From NCBI GenBank assembly GCA_023395755.1, contig JAEWYG010000102.1:1-15518 (forward strand): DNA of 15,518 bases, given 5' to 3'. The notes below the pieces were generated by a model. The model saw only the letters and a list, made by a program, of their open reading frames with translations, was not told the DNA's origin and did not search any database. The position numbers and the translations under genes were made by a program. This DNA comes from Actinomycetes bacterium. Lineage in GTDB: Bacteria > Actinomycetota > Coriobacteriia > Coriobacteriales > Eggerthellaceae. How positions within the stretch are numbered: the stretch's first letter is position 1; every line of letters starts with the position of its first letter. Of the stretch, positions 14,115 through 15,518 are shown in pieces.

Positions 14115-14150
14115 GACCCTGCGTCCCTTGCCACCGAAGCAGCAGGGGTC
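14115..14150 (-). other. Hairpin upstream of the rplE ribosome-binding site
   Basis: GACCCTGC (14115-14122) pairs with GCAGGGGTC (14142-14150) with a single bulge, enclosing about 19 nt. It is the second structure in the rplX-rplE gap and sits roughly 20 nt ahead of the rplE SD on the minus strand. It could be a target for autoregulation, but it does not obviously match the E. coli S8 site. Confidence 0.35.
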
Positions 14151-14162
14151 ATATTACTACGA

Positions 14163-14190
14163 GTTCCGTCGGCCGCGAGGCCGACGGAAC
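14163..14190 (-). other. Perfect 12-bp hairpin immediately after rplX
   Basis: GTTCCGTCGGCC (14163-14174) and GGCCGACGGAAC (14179-14190) form a perfect GC-rich stem with a 4-nt loop (TCGC on the minus strand). It starts four bases after the rplX stop, and those four bases are TTTT. No T-run follows the stem in the direction of transcription, so it is not a standard terminator. A 3'-end stabilising or processing hairpin that partly uncouples the upstream and downstream genes is the simplest reading. Confidence 0.65.
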
Positions 14191-14194
14191 AAAA

Positions 14195-14515
14195 CTACTT
14201 AATGTCCTTGCCGCACTTCTTGCAAACGCGGACCTTCTTACCTTCTTCATCGCGCTTGTGACCAACGCGCGTAGCCTGCTTACACTCCGGACACACCAGC
14301 ATAACGTTGGACACATGGATCGGTGCCTCCACCGTCGAAATGCCACCCTGGGGGTTTTGCTGGGTGGGACGCATGGCCTTCTTGATGATGTTAACTTTCT
14401 CCACCACCACGCGTTCCTTCTGCGGAAGCGCGCGCAGTACGACTCCCTCTTTACCCTTATCCTTACCGGATAGGACCTTGACGTGATCGCCTTTTTTGAT
14501 ATTCATACCACTCAT
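14195..14515 (-). CDS. rplX: 50S ribosomal protein L24, with Cys4 C-terminus
   Basis: The 106-aa large-subunit assembly-initiator protein has the KOW motif [17 protein letters not shown] (10-26) and [19 protein letters not shown]. The C-terminus carries Cys75, Cys78, Cys98 and Cys101, two CxxC pairs suggesting a zinc-binding mini-domain found in many L24 proteins. The start at 14515 (MSGMNIKK) follows GGGAGG at about 10 nt; a second ATG three codons in is possible. Confidence 0.96.
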   Translation of the reverse strand: MSGMNIKKGDHVKVLSGKDKGKEGVVLRALPQKERVVVEKVNIIKKAMRPTQQNPQGGISTVEAPIHVSNVMLVCPECKQATRVGHKRDEEGKKVRVCKKCGKDIK

Positions 14516-14531
14516 TTTACGCACACCTCCC

Positions 14532-14900
14532 TTACAGCGTTTCCGGTGCCAAAGACACAATCTTCATGTACTTCTTGTCACGAAGCTCACGTGCAACGGG
14601 CCCAAAGATACGGGTGCCGCGCGGAGCGCCGTCATTGTTGATCAGCACGCAGGCGTTCTGGTCGAACTTGATGTAGCTGCCGTCAGCGCGACGAACTTCT
14701 TTCTTCACGCGCACGACGACGCAGCGCACCACTTCGCCCTTCTTCACGTTGCCGTTGGGCATCGCTTCCTTAACGCTGCAGATGATCACGTCACCGAGGC
14801 CCGCATAACGGCGCTTGGAGCCGCCCAGGACCTTGATGCACTGCACCTTGCGAGCGCCGGAGTTATCGGCCACCGCGAGCATGGTTTGCATCTGAATCAT
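14532..14900 (-). CDS. rplN: 50S ribosomal protein L14
   Basis: The 122-aa protein begins [16 protein letters not shown], the characteristic L14 N-terminus, and keeps [30 protein letters not shown] and the [13 protein letters not shown] block. L14 lies at the subunit interface and binds the ribosome silencing factor RsfS in other bacteria. It stops 16 nt before the rplX start. Confidence 0.97.
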   Translation of the reverse strand: MIQMQTMLAVADNSGARKVQCIKVLGGSKRRYAGLGDVIICSVKEAMPNGNVKKGEVVRCVVVRVKKEVRRADGSYIKFDQNACVLINNDGAPRGTRIFGPVARELRDKKYMKIVSLAPETL

Positions 14901-14948
14901 TGCTATAACCTAACTTTCCTCGTTCGAGCATGCATGCGAACACGCAGG

Positions 14949-15209
14949 CTATTTGGCCTTTTCCACAATCTCGATCAAGCGCCAGCGCTTCATCTTAGAC
15001 AGCGGACGCGTCTCCATGATGCGCACCGTGTCGCCGACACCGGCAGCATTCTCTTCATCATGGGCATGGAACTTCTTGGTGGATGTCATCATCTTGCCGT
15101 ACACCGGATGGGGCTTACGCTCCTTCACCTGTACAACGCACGTCTTATCGTTGACGGCGCTCACCACGACGCCCTGGCGGACCTTGCGGGAGTTACGATC
15201 TTCACTCAT
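14949..15209 (-). CDS. rpsQ: 30S ribosomal protein S17
   Basis: The 86-aa OB-fold protein that binds 16S rRNA has [21 protein letters not shown] at about 7-27 (shown here as one block), the [19 protein letters not shown] region and the [20 protein letters not shown] end. I chose ATG 15209 (MSEDRN) because it fits family starts. A TTG four codons upstream at 15221 has a better placed AAAGG and is a real alternative giving 90 aa. Confidence 0.95.
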   Translation of the reverse strand: MSEDRNSRKVRQGVVVSAVNDKTCVVQVKERKPHPVYGKMMTSTKKFHAHDEENAAGVGDTVRIMETRPLSKMKRWRLIEIVEKAK

Positions 15210-15237
15210 TAGTATTCTCAACCTTACCTTTCCGCGC

Positions 15238-15432
15238 TTAGGCGTTCAGCTCGCGAGCACGCATCTCGGTCTGAATGCGGGCAATTTCCTTCTTGACCTG
15301 ACCCACGCGGGCGGTGTTGTCGAGCTGGCTTGTAGCCATCTGGAAGCGCAGATTGAAAAGCTCCGCGCGAGCTTCTTTGAGTTTCGCCTGCAAATCGTCG
15401 GCAGAAAGCTCACGGATCTCTGCTGCTTTCAT
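15238..15432 (-). CDS. rpmC: 50S ribosomal protein L29
   Basis: The 64-aa, mostly helical protein begins [14 protein letters not shown] and has the L29 signature [21 protein letters not shown]29 lies near the polypeptide exit tunnel. Its ATG follows the rplP stop with no intervening base (TAAATG), so the two are translationally coupled. It stops 28 nt before the chosen rpsQ start. Confidence 0.97.
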   Translation of the reverse strand: MKAAEIRELSADDLQAKLKEARAELFNLRFQMATSQLDNTARVGQVKKEIARIQTEMRARELNA

Positions 15433-15518
15433 TTACTCCTGCCCTTCCGTTTCCTTGGAAACAATCTTGCACTTGATGGGCAACTTATTGACGGCGAGAC
15501 GAAGTGCTTCCTTCGCGG
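15433..15518 (-). CDS. rplP: 50S ribosomal protein L16, C-terminal end (partial)
   Basis: The minus strand at the window edge encodes 27 residues ending in KEALRLAVNKLPIKCKIV plus a short acidic tail, then TAA. KLP(I/V)K(C/T)K is the conserved C-terminal region of L16, and rplP-rpmC-rpsQ is the standard gene order. The start and the rest of the S10 operon lie beyond the window. Confidence 0.93.
   Translation of the reverse strand, partial: AKEALRLAVNKLPIKCKIVSKETEGQE

Overview
The window joins two unrelated regions: an amino-sugar (sialic acid / N-acetylglucosamine) utilisation locus on the left (about 1-5830) and the end of the S10 operon plus the spc ribosomal-protein operon on the right (about 8096-15518, all minus strand). 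One large uncharacterised membrane-protein gene lies between them. GC content is moderate, Shine-Dalgarno (SD) motifs are plain (AAGGAG type), S14 is the short zinc form, and L24 and adenylate kinase carry Cys4 motifs. Together with a peptide-type ABC transporter coupled to nan genes, this suggests an anaerobic or host-associated Gram-positive bacterium. I lean towards Actinomycetota, class Coriobacteriia; this is inference from protein flavour, not a database match.

Layout, plus strand. The tail of one oligopeptide-type ABC ATPase overlaps (ATGA) a second complete ATPase and is followed by a clear intrinsic terminator (1004-1033). A new promoter (TTGACG, 17 nt, TACAGT) embedded in a perfect 8-bp dyad then starts a three-gene unit: DapA-family lyase (nanA), ROK kinase (nanK) and ManNAc-6-P epimerase (nanE). 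Convergent to it on the minus strand are nagB and nagA, separated by an intrinsic terminator. Read together, the genes give a full route: import of a sialic acid by a Dpp/Sat-type ABC transporter, cleavage to ManNAc and pyruvate, phosphorylation, epimerisation to GlcNAc-6-P, deacetylation (NagA), and deamination/isomerisation to fructose-6-P (NagB). No sialidase or regulator gene lies in the window.

Layout, minus strand from the right edge: rplP (C-terminus only), rpmC, rpsQ, rplN, rplX, rplE, rpsZ, rpsH, rplF, rplR, rpsE, rpmD, rplO, secY, then a very strong hairpin terminator, a 0.3-kb non-coding gap holding an adk promoter, adk, and another terminator. The usual followers map, infA, rpmJ and rpsM are not here. 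A 725-aa multi-pass membrane protein of unknown function follows; its apparent TATAAT box sits so close to the ATG that the mRNA looks leaderless.

The most unusual features are: the dyad over the nan promoter; a nan kinase that has lost most ROK zinc ligands; a lyase with a non-standard sugar-binding loop; a terminator plus second hairpin between nagB and nagA; a 186-nt structured gap with an internal terminator between rpmD and rplO; and the membrane protein, a possible GT-C glycosyltransferase. I see no CRISPR array, insertion sequence, tRNA or rRNA.
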